Shown piece after piece: positions 37,690 through 45,293 of a stretch of DNA of 46,769 nucleotides. Location of the stretch: positions 1-46,769 of the forward strand of contig CANJVU010000017.1 of assembly GCA_947478525.1 (NCBI GenBank), written 5' to 3'. Below the pieces are notes generated by a model, which saw only the letters and a program-made list of their open reading frames with translations, was not told where the DNA came from and searched no databases. This DNA comes from Thiotrichales bacterium (GTDB lineage: Bacteria; Pseudomonadota; Gammaproteobacteria; Francisellales; CACEW01). The position numbers and the translations under genes are program-made. Within the stretch, counting starts at the first letter, position 1. Every line of letters starts with the position of its first letter.

Positions 37690-38622
37690 ATGAAAATCGT
37701 CATCGCTGGCGCTACTGGAATGGTTGGTACCGCCTTAGTGGAAGCACTCAAAAAAGATCATATTTTAGTGCTGCTGGGACGTGATACCATTAAATTAAAA
37801 CAACGTTTTCCCGATCATACTGCCATTGATTGGCAAGCGTTTTCAGCACTTCACAATCCACTGGATGAGATCGACATAGTCATCAATCTCGCTGGCGAAA
37901 ACATTGGAGACGGTCGTTGGACAACCTCGCGCAAAAAAGTGATTCTCAGCAGCCGAGTGACCGCCACACGCACCCTGGCCACTGCATGCGCACACAGTGC
38001 CAACAAAAATATTCGCCTGCTCAACGCCAGTGCCATTGGGGTTTATGGCAGCGTGGGCGAACCGGGCAAAATCTACGATGAGCACAGCGCACTGCCCACT
38101 CCCCCACCAGATTTTCTCTCCACCGTGGGCCTTGCGTGGGAACAGGGACTTGCACCCGCAGAACAAACCGGCATCTCTGTCGTGAAGATGCGTTTTGGGG
38201 TGGTCTTAAGCAAAAACGGCGGGGCATTGGCCAAAATGTTACCCGCCTTTAAATGGGGGCTCGGCGGACCGATTGGCTCTGGACAACAACCTTTCTCATG
38301 GATCAGCCTGCATGATTTAATTCGCGCCATCACCTGGCTCATCGAACACCCTGAAATCACTGGCCCAGTGAATATCGTTGCACCCGAGGTCGTCACGCAA
38401 CGACAGTTCGCTAAAAACCTTGGGAAAGTGCTTCACCGCCCTGCTTTCTTCCCACTCCCTACTGCAATGGTTAAGTTGCAGTTTGGTCAAATGGGTCAAG
38501 AGCTTTTGCTCAATGGGGTTGCCGTTCGGTCTAGCGTACTGATTGAGCAAGGTTTTGGGTTTTCATACCCCACACTTGAGGGTGCTTTGAATAGCCTATT
38601 TGCAAAAGGAAATACCACATGA
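37690..38622 (+). CDS. TIGR01777-family NAD-binding epimerase-like protein
   Basis: 310 residues of extended SDR fold. GATGMVGTALVEAL (7-20) binds the nucleotide; NLAGENIGDGRWT, SRVTATRTLA and NASAIGVYGS are typical of the YfcH/TIGR01777 family, and the C-terminal DUF1731 part (LGKVLHRPAFFPLPTAMVKLQFGQMGQELL) is complete. Substrate is unknown. It follows DUF2878 by 9 bases, with GGAG before the ATG, and overlaps tspO by 4 bases. Confidence 0.9.
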   Translation: MKIVIAGATGMVGTALVEALKKDHILVLLGRDTIKLKQRFPDHTAIDWQAFSALHNPLDEIDIVINLAGENIGDGRWTTSRKKVILSSRVTATRTLATACAHSANKNIRLLNASAIGVYGSVGEPGKIYDEHSALPTPPPDFLSTVGLAWEQGLAPAEQTGISVVKMRFGVVLSKNGGALAKMLPAFKWGLGGPIGSGQQPFSWISLHDLIRAITWLIEHPEITGPVNIVAPEVVTQRQFAKNLGKVLHRPAFFPLPTAMVKLQFGQMGQELLLNGVAVRSSVLIEQGFGFSYPTLEGALNSLFAKGNTT

Positions 38623-39083
38623 TATTACCGATTTTTATTAACCTGATCCTCTGTTTTTTGATTGCTGCACTCTCCGGTTGGGTCACCCGCAAAAATGTCA
38701 AAACCTGGTACCCAACTTTGATCAAGCCATCCTTCAATCCACCCGCCTGGGTTTTTGGCCCGGTATGGAGCGTGTTGTACGTGATGATTGCCATTGTCGG
38801 TGGAATTTTATGGACTCAGAAATCGCAGCACCCAGCTGCATTTATTTTTTATGTCATTCAATTGGTGCTTAATTTTTCTTGGTCCTTTGTATTTTTTGGC
38901 GCGCGCCAGATTGGCTGGGCACTGGTGAATATTGTGCTGCTGTGGCTCAGTGTTCTGGTGACGATGGTGTTAGCCTTTCAGGTAAGCCTATTAGCTGGTT
39001 ACTTGATCATTCCTTATTTGCTTTGGCTGAGCATTGCGACCACAATCAATGCATCCGTGTGGAAATTAAACCGATCAAGATGA
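38619..39083 (+). CDS. tspO: TspO/MBR (tryptophan-rich sensory) protein
   Basis: 154 residues, five membrane helices. WYPTLIKPSFNPPAWVFGPVW is the family core, and WSFVFFGARQIGWALVNI and LAGYLIIPYLLWLSIAT follow. TspO binds or degrades porphyrins and is linked to light and oxygen control of tetrapyrrole-dependent genes in Rhodobacter, which fits the phrB/cfa/MerR setting. Its last 8 bases overlap the stop of a merR remnant on the other strand, and its final 20 codons are repeated at 40641-40700. Confidence 0.95.
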   Translation: MILPIFINLILCFLIAALSGWVTRKNVKTWYPTLIKPSFNPPAWVFGPVWSVLYVMIAIVGGILWTQKSQHPAAFIFYVIQLVLNFSWSFVFFGARQIGWALVNIVLLWLSVLVTMVLAFQVSLLAGYLIIPYLLWLSIATTINASVWKLNRSR

Positions 39084-39120
39084 CATATCGAGCCATTCTA
39101 ATACAGGATCGAGCTTTTTT
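39023..39120. repeat. Direct repeat, left copy (tspO/merR junction)
   Basis: About 96 bases spanning the 3' end of tspO and the opposed 3' end of a MerR gene recur at 40640-40735 with only a few mismatches. The copies lie 1617 bases apart and enclose gloA, mdaB and IS66 debris. Similarity continues beyond 39120 but is more diverged (about 70%) within the merR reading frame, so the two merR ends have different histories there. Confidence 0.85.
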
Positions 39121-39189
39121 TCACACACTGCCATATCATCAACCCTAGCCCCATTGCGTGGCAGTTCAGAAATTACCAACAGATCGCTC
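39075..39189 (-). pseudogene. MerR-family regulator, C-terminal remnant
   Basis: 38 codons read ESDLLVISELPRNGARVDDM and then AVCEKKLDPVLEWLDMSS before the stop at 39075. They align with the last residues of the full MerR gene at 40692-41537 (LLVISELPGNW...AVCEKKLDPVLEWLDMSS), nearly identical at the end but diverged in the middle. The rest of this copy has been replaced by mdaB. It may descend from a second, paralogous merR rather than from a simple duplication. Confidence 0.75.
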
Positions 39190-39768
39190 TCAAACCAGCT
39201 GTAAATGATGTTGATACTCTGTTAATAAAGTTGGAATATCTTGGTTTTTGATCACATCAAATGCTGCAAATGTTTTTAGTTGATCCATACCAAAGAATCG
39301 AAAGTTCATGTGTATTGGAAACAATAGATCATCTACACTCTTACCTTGAAACAAATATTCATTCGGGTCATCAAAAGCTTCTTTGGGGGCATTAAAAGTA
39401 ACTGAAAGCATATATTTTTTGCCTTTTAGAGAGCCTCCAGCACCATAATTTTTCTTTGGATTTTTTGATGAGCGGCCATCATGATGACACAATCTTCCAT
39501 CAGTTCCTGCCGTATAAACCTCATCCATGTACTTCTTAAATGTCCAAGGTGTCCCCATCCAGTTGATTGGCGTTTGTAACAACAATAAATCTGCCCAAAG
39601 ATGATCTTGAATTTCTTCATCTACATTAAAAGAATCATTAACATGCTTAGCTTTAACCATGTGACCTTTCTTTTCAAGCTCATTCTGAGCGAGCGTCATC
39701 ATGGTTTGGTTTAATTTTCCAGGCGAAAAAACATAAGGCTTATGCGCATTTAAAATCAAAACATTCAT
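39190..39768 (-). CDS. mdaB: MdaB-like NAD(P)H quinone oxidoreductase
   Basis: 192 residues (E. coli MdaB 193). The flavodoxin-like start LILNAHKPYVFSPGKLNQTM, TPINWMGTPWTFKKYMDEVY and NAPKEAFDDPNEYLFQGKSVDD are typical. It reduces quinones by two electrons with NAD(P)H and FAD, protecting against oxidative stress. AGGAGG lies 10 bases upstream, within the gap after gloA, so the two form a small operon. Its stop sits exactly where a truncated merR end begins, marking a cargo border. Confidence 0.88.
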   Translation of the reverse strand: MNVLILNAHKPYVFSPGKLNQTMMTLAQNELEKKGHMVKAKHVNDSFNVDEEIQDHLWADLLLLQTPINWMGTPWTFKKYMDEVYTAGTDGRLCHHDGRSSKNPKKNYGAGGSLKGKKYMLSVTFNAPKEAFDDPNEYLFQGKSVDDLLFPIHMNFRFFGMDQLKTFAAFDVIKNQDIPTLLTEYQHHLQLV

Positions 39769-39782
39769 CGTTTACTATCCTC

Positions 39783-40157
39783 CTACTTTTTACCAATTAA
39801 TTCGATCATATAGCCATCTGGATCCTTCACAAAAGCAATAATAGTAGTCCCATGCTTCATAGGACCTGCTTCACGAACCACATTTCCACCAGAGGACTTA
39901 ATTTTTTCACACGCCTGATACACATCGTCAACCTGAATAGCGATGTGACCATAGGCATTACCCAGAGTATAATTTTTGGTTCCCCAGTTGTGTGTTAGCT
40001 CTAATGTTGATCCACCATCATACCCAACAAATGCTAAAGTAAACTCTCCTTCTGGAAAGTCAGTTTTGCTTAACAACTTCATACCTAATACGTTAGTATA
40101 AAAAGAAATAGAAACTGATAAATCAAGCACTCTCAGCATCGTATGTAAGATTTTCAT
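39783..40157 (-). CDS. gloA: Lactoylglutathione lyase (glyoxalase I-like VOC protein)
   Basis: 124 residues. The metal-binding set His5, Glu53, His71 and Glu119 ([33 protein letters not shown]) corresponds to His5, Glu56, His74 and Glu122 of E. coli GloA. It isomerises the methylglyoxal-glutathione adduct to lactoylglutathione. AGGAGA lies 5 bases before the ATG. Cotranscribed with mdaB, it forms a detoxification pair carried by the 1.6 kb cargo. Confidence 0.9.
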   Translation of the reverse strand: MKILHTMLRVLDLSVSISFYTNVLGMKLLSKTDFPEGEFTLAFVGYDGGSTLELTHNWGTKNYTLGNAYGHIAIQVDDVYQACEKIKSSGGNVVREAGPMKHGTTIIAFVKDPDGYMIELIGKK

Positions 40158-40225
40158 AAGATTCTCCTAAAAGTAAAAAATGGGAACAGTTTTATCGAAA
40201 ATAAAGTAATTTGCAACTTAATTTT

Positions 40226-40640
40226 TCTACCACAGCTTCCAATGATGATGTCGCGGGCAATGGAAATACTACTCCCAATTCCAATTCAACTGCCTCAGTT
40301 AAAGCCAAAGGCCATCGAGGTTTGCTGCCAGTGCGTACACCACCCGCGAACTAGCCGCGCCCTGGAACCGGCAAGAGTCATTTCAAAACATTTTGGGGGT
40401 TTCATTGTCTTCCAGCACCCAATACCAGATTGTTGAATCGATGGCAGGTCTTTTTATCCGGGTATACCATCATCTGGAATATCTGATGGCTCAGGGTAAA
40501 CTCGTTTGCAATGACGATACTCACTGCAAGATCTTATCCGTGATTGCTGCCAACAAAGAGAATCCCTCTGAACGAACCAGTATGTTTACCACTGCCATTG
40601 TTGGGTTTGCGGGGGAATACAAAATCATTCTGTTTTACGT
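40226..40640 (+). pseudogene. IS66-family transposase remnant
   Basis: Two separated coding scraps are visible. 40226-40336 reads SNDDVAGNGNTTPNSNSTAS then VKAKGHRGLLPVR, like the polar linker and KAKGH(G)R block of IS66 TnpC. 40393-40640 reads GVSLSSSTQYQIVESMAGLF, LEYLMAQGKLVCNDDTHCKI and NPSERTSMFTTAIVGFAGEY, matching the IS66 region whose NDDT is part of the DDE site. Frames are broken, the middle and both ends are missing, and it runs directly into a copy of the tspO end. It is not closely related to the IS66-type gene at 45294-46620. Confidence 0.7.
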
Positions 40641-40735
40641 TGGCTCAGCATTGCAACCACAATCAATGCATCCGTGTGGAAATTAAACCGATCAAGATGA
40701 CATATCGAGCCATTCTAATACAGGATCGAGCTTTT
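40640..40735. repeat. Direct repeat, right copy (tspO remnant/merR end)
   Basis: The second copy of the tspO/merR junction. Codons at 40641-40700 encode WLSIATTINASVWKLNRSR and a stop, identical in protein to the last residues of TspO, without any upstream tspO sequence. The opposite strand holds the end of the intact merR gene. Confidence 0.85.
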
Positions 40736-41537
40736 TCTCACAAACTGCTATATTCTGAGTTATAGACCAATTCCCTGGCAGCTCAGAAATCACCAGCAAT
40801 TTATTCCCAAGCGCTTCATGTAGTTTTTGGGCAGCAGCAATACTCGGACCCGTATGATTAGAAAATAATATCACCCCATTTGAGCCGGACTGTTGCATCA
40901 TGGCGGGTATTTCAATAAATTCTATGGGCACTTCAATCACCACAGGCATATAATTATAATTGCAAAGCATGGCTGCTAATAACAGCAAATCTAATCGATC
41001 ATAAGGATGTTCTGTTTTGAGCAGCAGGATCTTACGCTTGATTTTTCGTGACTTCTGCACATCGATAAAATGACGTAACCGTTGTTTCAGTTGAATGGTT
41101 AAATAGCTGTATTCGGCGTGTGGTGCTTTCGAAATAGCATTGTGTTCATGCATGGCTTTTTCTAACGATGGTAAAAATTGTTCTGCAACAATATCCATCG
41201 GATACAATGAGAAGACCTCATCAATACATCCTGACAAGTGAATCGAATTAAAGTGGGAAGCCGCAGATAACATGTTATGAATGGCTTCATCAAATCGATG
41301 TGGATCTGAAGCCACCGCCTCATGCATATTAGCCAAGTGAGGCTTGACTTTGCTGATGGCGATGCCTTTTTCCAGCCAAAAACAAATTTCTCGAATGCGG
41401 TGAATATCTTGCTCCTGATAAATCCGATGCCCTTTTGGGGTGCGATTTGGACGCAACAGGCCATAACGGCGTTCCCACGCTCTTAAGGTAATGGAATTGA
41501 CCCCAGTTAAACGCGACAAATCGCCGATGTTATACAT
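40692..41537 (-). CDS. MerR-family regulator of the LitR/CarH type, B12 ligands not conserved
   Basis: 281 residues. The N-terminal winged helix is MYNIGDLSRLTGVNSITLRAWERRYGLL..RTPKGHRIY (1-75). The middle (about 80-160) resembles the four-helix cap and the end (about 168-275) the Rossmann-like cobalamin domain of CarH/LitR light sensors. However, the cap Trp-x9-Glu-His signature is replaced (His130 for Trp, His140-Ala141 for Glu-His), and where the lower-ligand His is expected the chain reads HPYDRLDLLLLA. Direct adenosylcobalamin sensing is therefore unlikely, recalling class II LitR proteins that depend on a separate photosensor. Its ATG lies within the stop region of the small bd-oxidase ORF, so it is the fourth gene of the cyd operon. 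Confidence 0.85.
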   Translation of the reverse strand: MYNIGDLSRLTGVNSITLRAWERRYGLLRPNRTPKGHRIYQEQDIHRIREICFWLEKGIAISKVKPHLANMHEAVASDPHRFDEAIHNMLSAASHFNSIHLSGCIDEVFSLYPMDIVAEQFLPSLEKAMHEHNAISKAPHAEYSYLTIQLKQRLRHFIDVQKSRKIKRKILLLKTEHPYDRLDLLLLAAMLCNYNYMPVVIEVPIEFIEIPAMMQQSGSNGVILFSNHTGPSIAAAQKLHEALGNKLLVISELPGNWSITQNIAVCEKKLDPVLEWLDMSS

Positions 41538-41667
41538 GCATCAACACCGCGAGAATCCCGTGCAAAAGACCCATGAAAAACCCAATGACCACCAGAGAGC
41601 CCAAGTAAAGGGCACCAAACCAAAGCCATTGGCGGCGAGGTTTTTGTTTATTAGTAATGAATGACAT
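41530..41667 (-). CDS. Small single-helix subunit downstream of cydB (CydX/DUF2474-like)
   Basis: 45 residues: a basic start (NKQKPRRQWLWFGALYLGSL) and one membrane helix to about residue 36. Its ATG lies inside the last codons of cydB (17-base overlap), and its stop overlaps the merR ATG by 8 bases. Position, size and the RRxWLWFGxLY topology fit the small accessory subunits of bd-type oxidases (CydX, or DUF2474 next to CioAB). Such subunits stabilise the hemes of the complex. Identity in this class is always low, so assignment is mainly by context. Confidence 0.7.
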   Translation of the reverse strand: MSFITNKQKPRRQWLWFGALYLGSLVVIGFFMGLLHGILAVLMHV

Positions 41668-42622
41668 CATCGACTTTTCCTTTAAAAATATGATACGCAT
41701 AGCCGGTATATAATAACAAAACTGGCAACATAATCACCGCGCCGACCATAATAAATGCTAATGTACTTCTAGGTGCCGCGGCAGCTAAAATCGTGAGCTG
41801 GTGAGGAACAATATAAGGGAAAACATCTAATCCAAAACCGGCATAACAGCAAATAAAGATCAACACCATCGCCCAGTAAGGAACAGACTCCCAACGCCGC
41901 CGAACACTCAAAAACAAGAGAAAAAATCCAAACAAAGACAGTAAAGGGAAAACACATAATACTGGCCAATACGATTTATTTAACCAAAATGCGGCAATCG
42001 CCGGATGCACAAACAATGAAGCGATACTCACTGCAACCAACGCAGGGAGTAATATCAATGACAATATACCAGTGACACGATACATTTTTATTTGTAATTG
42101 TTTTGTCGTTTTGAGCAATAACCGGGTGGAACCCAGCAACGCGTAACCGATCAGCACAACCCCTGAAATCAATATCGTAAATCCATTGATACGAAAACCA
42201 TGACCATCAAACCCTTCGATCATATTAGCCAATATACTGCCCTGAATCAGCGTGACGAGAATACACATCACGATAAAAACCTTATCCCATCGAGCAACAC
42301 CAGTCGTTGATTTTAAACGAAACTCAAACACCACCCCTCGCAGCAATAAGCATAAAACCATGAACATCAGCGGCAAATACAATATCGGCAGTAACAGGCT
42401 AAAAGCAGCGGGAAAAGCGCCATACAAAGATGCCATGCCCAACACCAACCAGGTTTGATTACCATCCCAGGTGGGCAATAATACGCTCATGGCAATGCTA
42501 CGTTCTTTGGGATCCAAGAAACTCATCATCATACCCGCACCCAGCGTAAAGCCGTCTAACACCACATACATTAACACGCAAAAGGCAATAATGCCGGCCC
42601 AACCATAGGCTAAATAATCCAT
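41651..42622 (-). CDS. cioB: Cytochrome bd-type quinol oxidase subunit II (CioB/CydB)
   Basis: 323 residues with about eight membrane helices. It begins WAGIIAFCVLMYVVLDGFTLGAG, and LPTWDGNQTWLVLG, LLRGVVFEFR and GFGLDVFPYIVPHQLTI are typical of subunit II. Short length (E. coli CydB 379) and sequence favour the cyanide-insensitive CioB branch. It pairs with subunit I to reduce O2 with quinol without pumping protons. Its ATG directly follows the cioA stop. Confidence 0.92.
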   Translation of the reverse strand: MDYLAYGWAGIIAFCVLMYVVLDGFTLGAGMMMSFLDPKERSIAMSVLLPTWDGNQTWLVLGMASLYGAFPAAFSLLLPILYLPLMFMVLCLLLRGVVFEFRLKSTTGVARWDKVFIVMCILVTLIQGSILANMIEGFDGHGFRINGFTILISGVVLIGYALLGSTRLLLKTTKQLQIKMYRVTGILSLILLPALVAVSIASLFVHPAIAAFWLNKSYWPVLCVFPLLSLFGFFLLFLSVRRRWESVPYWAMVLIFICCYAGFGLDVFPYIVPHQLTILAAAAPRSTLAFIMVGAVIMLPVLLLYTGYAYHIFKGKVDDVIHY

Positions 42623-43984
42623 TTATTTATCCTCCATATGCAGATACGCAAACGGCATTTTCATGTCTTCCAGATTTTCTGGCCCATGGTGAATAATTTT
42701 TCCAAAGTAACGAAAATAAAAGAAACCAAAAATAATGCCGTAGACCACAATAATTAACACCAGTGAAATCAACACATTCTTCATCAGCACATCGGAAACA
42801 GCATCACTGGTTCGCAGGACATTGTATACCACCCAGGGCTGACGACCGGTTTCTGCGGTAAACCACCCGGCGATCAGCGCAATAAAACCTGCTGGACCGA
42901 CCGCCACACAAGTTTTTAAAAACCACGGTGTGTCATATAGCCTTTTTCTCAAGCGCAAGAATAACGCCCAGATCGCGAGTGCTAAAATCAAAAAGCCTAA
43001 CCCCACCATCACCCTGAAACTATAAAACACAATGGGCACAAACGGTCGATCACTCTTCGGCACACTGTCTAGTCCTTGTAAAACGCCGTTCCATTGGTGC
43101 GTATTAATAACACTGGCTAAATGTGGAATACTGACTACCCAGAGATTTTTGCTTTCGCTGTCATCCGGATAGGCGAATAATATCAGCGGAGCACCTTTTT
43201 GGGTCTCCCAATTGCCTTCCATGGCTGCAGTTTTGATCGGTTGATATTCATGATCAATAATACCTGCATCATCGCCCACCATGATCTGTGCAATAATTAA
43301 TACAATCAACACACTGCTACCAAAGGCTAAACATTTTTGCGCGAACAAGATGTGTTGTTTCTTCAATAGATAAAAAGCAGACACGGCCATAATTACTAAG
43401 ATGGTTGTGATATAGGCCGCCAATAACATGTGAATATAACGCGTGATCACGGATGGATTAAAAATCACCTGCCACCAGCTGGTCACCACAAAATGACCGT
43501 CTTTTAAAATAGCCCCCGAGGGCGTTTGCATCCAGGAATTGGCAGACAATATCCAAAAAGCCGATAAGGTCACGCCAAAAAATACCAACAGGGTCGCACA
43601 GTAATGTAACTTAGGACCCACTTTGTTCCAGCCAAAAATCATCACGCCCAAAAAACCAGCCTCGATGAAAAAAGCCGTTAACACTTCATAAGTAAAAAGT
43701 GAACCGAGCACCGGACCAACGACCTGCGTAAATCCCGACCAATTGGTCCCTAACTGAAACTCCATCACAATGCCAGACACCACCCCCATCCCAAAGGTCA
43801 AGGCAAAAATCTTCATCCAGAATTTACAAATACTTAAGTACAAAGGATTTTTGGTTTTTAACCACACCCCCTCCATGATCGCCAGAAAAGTCGCCAACCC
43901 GATACTAAAAGACGGGAATAAGATATGAAAACTAATCGTAAACGCAAATTGTATGCGTGCCAGTAATTCTGCAGATAAGTGCAT
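42623..43984 (-). CDS. cioA: Cytochrome bd-type quinol oxidase subunit I (CioA/CydA)
   Basis: 453 residues from MHLSAELLARIQFAFTISFH, chosen because a full AAAGGAGG precedes it; an ATG at 44008 would place that site inside the gene. The N-terminal His in SFHILFPSFSIG is a heme ligand. NSWMQTP and the GWFTAETGRQPWVVYNVLRT block are typical of subunit I. The quinol-binding Q loop is short, as in CioA rather than E. coli CydA (522 residues). The enzyme gives oxygen consumption resistant to cyanide and reactive species, in keeping with a stress-response neighbourhood. First gene of cioA-cioB-small subunit-merR. Confidence 0.92.
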   Translation of the reverse strand: MHLSAELLARIQFAFTISFHILFPSFSIGLATFLAIMEGVWLKTKNPLYLSICKFWMKIFALTFGMGVVSGIVMEFQLGTNWSGFTQVVGPVLGSLFTYEVLTAFFIEAGFLGVMIFGWNKVGPKLHYCATLLVFFGVTLSAFWILSANSWMQTPSGAILKDGHFVVTSWWQVIFNPSVITRYIHMLLAAYITTILVIMAVSAFYLLKKQHILFAQKCLAFGSSVLIVLIIAQIMVGDDAGIIDHEYQPIKTAAMEGNWETQKGAPLILFAYPDDSESKNLWVVSIPHLASVINTHQWNGVLQGLDSVPKSDRPFVPIVFYSFRVMVGLGFLILALAIWALFLRLRKRLYDTPWFLKTCVAVGPAGFIALIAGWFTAETGRQPWVVYNVLRTSDAVSDVLMKNVLISLVLIIVVYGIIFGFFYFRYFGKIIHHGPENLEDMKMPFAYLHMEDK

Positions 43985-44012
43985 TGCGCATCCTCCTTTT
44001 ATAGCCAACTCT

Positions 44013-44084
44013 TATACAAATAACATATTTTTTCAAAATTGTATAGGTTTTTTCAAAAAATTCGCCTATCCTATATAGGTTAGG
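44013..44084. promoter_or_regulatory. Divergent promoter with two symmetrical sites, candidate MerR operators
   Basis: TATACAA (44013-44019) and TTGTATA (44039-44045) form an inverted repeat with 19 bases between the arms. A second site, 44065-44084, is a 20-bp palindrome with one mismatched pair around a perfect CCTATATAGG (44070-44079). TATAGGTT also occurs twice (44042 and 44074). The region separates the cioA operon (minus) from the SDR gene (plus). TGTATA/TATACA-type half sites are known for LitR/CarH-like MerR proteins, and the only such regulator here is encoded at the end of the cioA operon, so autoregulation is plausible. Confidence 0.5.
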
Positions 44085-44110
44085 ATTAAAACAACAAACA
44101 GGTAATCATT

Positions 44111-44785
44111 ATGAAAAAAGCCATTGTGATAGGCGCCTCTGGTGCCATTGGAAATGCCGTTAGTGATGCGTGCGAACATACCGGGATGTCGGTAGTACGC
44201 TTATCAAGACCAGCCATTGATTTAACCGATGAAGACTCGATCATTGCAGCCGCTTCAACCCTAAAAACAGAGGGTTACTTCGATTTGATCTTTGTTGCCA
44301 GCGGTATTTTACACGCACCCGACCTGCAGCCTGAAAAAACGATCAAACAAGTCGATGCGCAACATCTGCACACGCTCTTTCAAATCAACACCATCGGCCC
44401 GATCCTGGTATTGAAGCATTTTGCATCTCTGCTGAATCCAGACAATAGAAGCGTTTTCGCTGCGCTGTCAGCGCGTGTCGGGAGCATCTCAGACAATAGA
44501 CTGGGCGGCTGGTATGGTTATCGTGCGTCAAAAGCGGCATTAAACATGCTGTTAAAAACCGCCAGTATTGAATATCGCCGAACCCACAAATCCCTGATCA
44601 TCGCCGGCTTACACCCTGGCACAGTCGACAGTCAACTGTCTAAACCCTTTCAAGCCAATGTACCTAAAGATCATTTATTTACGCCTGAATTTGCAGCGCA
44701 GCATTTGCTGCAAGTGATCGACAGTTTAAGCCTTGAAGACTCTGGCAATTGTTTTGACTGGGACGGTAAAAAAATTGAGTTTTAA
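44111..44785 (+). CDS. SDR-family oxidoreductase (CsgA/C-factor-like)
   Basis: 224 residues. GASGAIGNAV (8-17) binds the nucleotide, VASG replaces the usual NNAG, and Ser plus YGYRASKAALNML supply the catalytic residues. The closest familiar type is the C-factor (CsgA)-like SDR, often found near photolyase and cfa genes. The substrate is unknown. It is divergent from cioA across the palindromic promoter and is followed after 24 bases by the DCC protein gene. Confidence 0.87.
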   Translation: MKKAIVIGASGAIGNAVSDACEHTGMSVVRLSRPAIDLTDEDSIIAAASTLKTEGYFDLIFVASGILHAPDLQPEKTIKQVDAQHLHTLFQINTIGPILVLKHFASLLNPDNRSVFAALSARVGSISDNRLGGWYGYRASKAALNMLLKTASIEYRRTHKSLIIAGLHPGTVDSQLSKPFQANVPKDHLFTPEFAAQHLLQVIDSLSLEDSGNCFDWDGKKIEF

Positions 44786-44809
44786 CACTAATCAAAAAGT
44801 GAGACAACG

Positions 44810-45181
44810 ATGATAAAAGTTTTTTATGATGGCTCATGTGGCTTGTGCTCCAAAGAAATTGCTTATTACATGAAAATAGCCCCCACCAAGCGATTTGACT
44901 GGATCAATCTTGCAACAACGCCAGAACCCTTTGTGGAATTAGGGTATGACCTCACCGAAGGGTTCCGACTGCTGCACGTGCAAGATGACCAGGGCAATAT
45001 GGCAATCGCCGTAGATGCATTTGCAGTACTCTGGCGTGGGCTAGGAGGATTTTGGAAAACGCTGGCTGTTATCATAAAATGGCCGATCATTCACTCAGCC
45101 GCCAAGTTGGCCTACATGGCATTTGCAAAGCGCCGCTTTAAGAAAAGCCAGCGAATTTGTTCGTTACATTCTCGAAGTTAA
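44810..45181 (+). CDS. DCC-family (DUF393) thiol-disulfide oxidoreductase-like protein
   Basis: 123 residues. The motif DGSCGLCSKEI (8-18) has the Asp and the CxxC pair that name the family, and the central VDAFAVLWRGLGGFWKTLAV is typical. The family has a thioredoxin-like fold with little biochemical data. It is the second gene of the plus-strand pair beginning with the SDR at 44111. GAGACAACG before the ATG gives a weak ribosome site. Confidence 0.9.
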   Translation: MIKVFYDGSCGLCSKEIAYYMKIAPTKRFDWINLATTPEPFVELGYDLTEGFRLLHVQDDQGNMAIAVDAFAVLWRGLGGFWKTLAVIIKWPIIHSAAKLAYMAFAKRRFKKSQRICSLHSRS

Positions 45182-45250
45182 CAATAGCCATAGTTTTGTC
45201 CAAAAAAATGTAATTATTCAGCTCCGGTAATGATGTAAAGAGAAGAATTC

Positions 45251-45277
45251 CCCTCCCTCGGCTCTGCCGGGGGAGGG
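45251..45277. repeat. Imperfect GC-rich hairpin beside the IS66-type gene
   Basis: CCCTCCC (45251-45257) pairs with GGGAGGG (45271-45277) and CGGC with GCCG inside it, with one T/G mismatch and a TCT loop. The 27-base palindrome is followed by G-rich bases. It resembles widespread CCCTCCCTCGG-type dispersed repeats and lies 17 bases from the transposase stop. It is either the insertion target or part of the element's end. Confidence 0.55.
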
Positions 45278-45293
45278 TCAGGGTGGGGGCGTG

